Shown here one piece after another: positions 6,276 to 6,750 of a DNA stretch of 6,750 nt (the first letter of the stretch is position 1; each line of letters begins with the position of its first letter). The translations under genes were made by a program, and so were the position numbers. The notes below the pieces were generated by a model, which worked only from the letters and a program-made list of their open reading frames with translations, made no database searches and had not been told where the DNA came from. The stretch is from NCBI GenBank assembly GCA_028688175.1, contig JAQTYS010000148.1, positions 1 through 6,750 of the forward strand, written 5' to 3'. The DNA comes from Methanothrix sp. (GTDB lineage Archaea > Halobacteriota > Methanosarcinia > Methanotrichales > Methanotrichaceae).

Positions 6276-6295
6276 CTTCGCTGCCTCGAAGTTTT
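6276..6295 (+). terminator. Second hairpin followed by TTTT
   Basis: CTTCG (6276-6280) pairs with CGAAG (6287-6291) across the loop CTGCCT and is followed at once by TTTT (6292-6295) and, a few bases later, TTTTT (6301-6305). On the + strand this resembles a short intrinsic terminator. It overlaps the last codon of the opposing phosphoesterase gene, so any + strand transcript would end at that gene's 3' edge. Confidence 0.4.
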
Positions 6296-6750
6296 AGCTT
6301 CTTTTTGCCAGCTCGCCGGCGAACTTGAGATAATTGCAGGCCGGGCTTCCCACCGAAATGATATTGCCCCGCACATTTCCGTCCTCAATCTCCAGCTCGG
6401 CCACCGAGGGCGCAGACATGCGGGGAAGGGTGGTACTGCCCGGACAGATGAGCAGAAGCTTTCCCTTTTCGATGAGAGGGCGATGGATATGCCCGAAGAC
6501 CAAAACCTGCACATCCATCTCTCTGGCCATCATCTCCGCTCCTACTAGGTCGGAGCCGTGTGAGGCCATGTGCACCAGGCCGATCCTGATTCCTTCAACC
6601 TCGATCACCTTTCGCTCTGGCAGGAGACTCTTTAACTCAGGGCAGTCTGAGTTTCCATGCACTGCCTCCAGCTTAGGCCCTAGGGCCGCCAGAGCAGCAT
6701 GGCACTAAGCTGAGACGAAATCGCCGGCGTGAAGAATGATATCGGCGCTG
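6294..6750 (-). pseudogene. MJ0936/YfcE-type metallophosphoesterase, 5' end outside window, interrupted by an in-frame TAG
   Basis: Reading the - strand from 6749 gives 14 residues ('SADIILHAGDFVSA'), a TAG at 6707-6705, then 'CHAALAALGPKLEAVHGNSD' and about 118 more residues to TAA at 6296-6294, all in one frame. Family motifs lie on both sides of the stop: HAGDF (metal Asp) before it; HGNSD (metal Asn), 'LVHMASHG' in place of the usual THGH, GHIH (two metal His) and 'CPGSTTLPR' after it. MJ0936/YfcE proteins are about 160-185-residue calcineurin-like phosphodiesterases with a di-metal centre. The N-terminal DxH motif would be off the window. A GTG at 6662 could start a 122-residue remnant, but that would lack GDF and DxH, so it should be inactive. 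Causes could be a true nonsense mutation, a sequence error, or amber readthrough. Confidence 0.75.
6705..6707 (-). other. In-frame amber codon inside the phosphoesterase reading frame
   Basis: CTA on the + strand is TAG on the - strand, between the HAGDFVSA and CHAALAAL segments. The frame is unchanged across it, so a single substitution (for example from GAG, CAG or TGG) explains it and no indel is needed. The lrp-type gene in this window ends with TAG, so the codon is used as a normal stop at least once here. Confidence 0.85.

Noticed and set aside
6334..6708. 124-codon + strand ORF opposite the phosphoesterase
   Set aside because: The - strand frame carries the conserved HGNSD, GHIH and CPGS motifs, so this ORF is its antisense shadow.
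1..6750. CRISPR array, insertion sequence, rRNA or tRNA gene
   Set aside because: No regularly spaced repeats, no transposase-like ORF with terminal inverted repeats, and no structured RNA gene was found on either strand by eye.

Overview
The window looks like a piece of a methanogenic archaeal chromosome, most probably from the Methanothrix/Methanosaeta or wider Methanosarcinales group. That placement is inferred from gene content and promoter style, since no search could be run. The archaeal signs are TTTATATA-type TATA boxes, small genes set close behind such boxes without a Shine-Dalgarno site, a large secreted DUF11-repeat protein rich in N-glycosylation sequons, an Lrp/AsnC regulator, an archaeal-type CorA, ScpB, and an MJ0936/YfcE-type phosphoesterase.

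Layout. Positions 3-2960 (+) hold the 3' part of a very large surface-protein gene: four DUF11-like modules around a long beta-rich middle, and a Cys-rich C-terminus. A 190-bp gap follows, with a weak terminator-like T-rich hairpin and a promoter carrying a perfect 9-bp tandem repeat overlapped by an imperfect dyad. This promoter serves a two-gene unit on the + strand: an Lrp/AsnC regulator (3151-3609) and, 8 bp later, a CorA Mg2+/divalent-cation channel (3618-4829). The 3' end of corA overlaps by 23 bp the 3' end of scpB, which lies on the - strand (4807-5868) and carries a long C-terminal extension. Beyond scpB is a gap of about 420 bp (5869-6293) with no long gene. At the right edge, on the - strand, is a phosphoesterase gene (6294-6750, cut by the window) whose conserved frame is interrupted by one in-frame TAG.

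The gap at 5869-6293 is the least explained part. It contains AT-rich TATA-like boxes that could fire both ways. On the + strand, 18-24 bp after one box, is a 39-codon ORF encoding one membrane segment followed by a C-terminal CLICH (CxxCH haem-attachment) motif. It ends just before two terminator-like hairpins. On the - strand, about 30 bp from the other box, is a 35-codon basic ORF with a duplicated VARRSR hexapeptide encoded by different synonymous codons. Both are candidates rather than proven genes.

How the genes work together: the Lrp-type regulator and CorA are probably co-transcribed, and the regulator may act on its own promoter. ScpB is a chromosome-segregation (SMC-ScpAB) subunit with no ScpA beside it here. 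The rest are functionally independent. The strongest points for a second look are the TAG inside the phosphoesterase, the CxxCH microprotein, the basic microprotein and the lrp promoter repeats.
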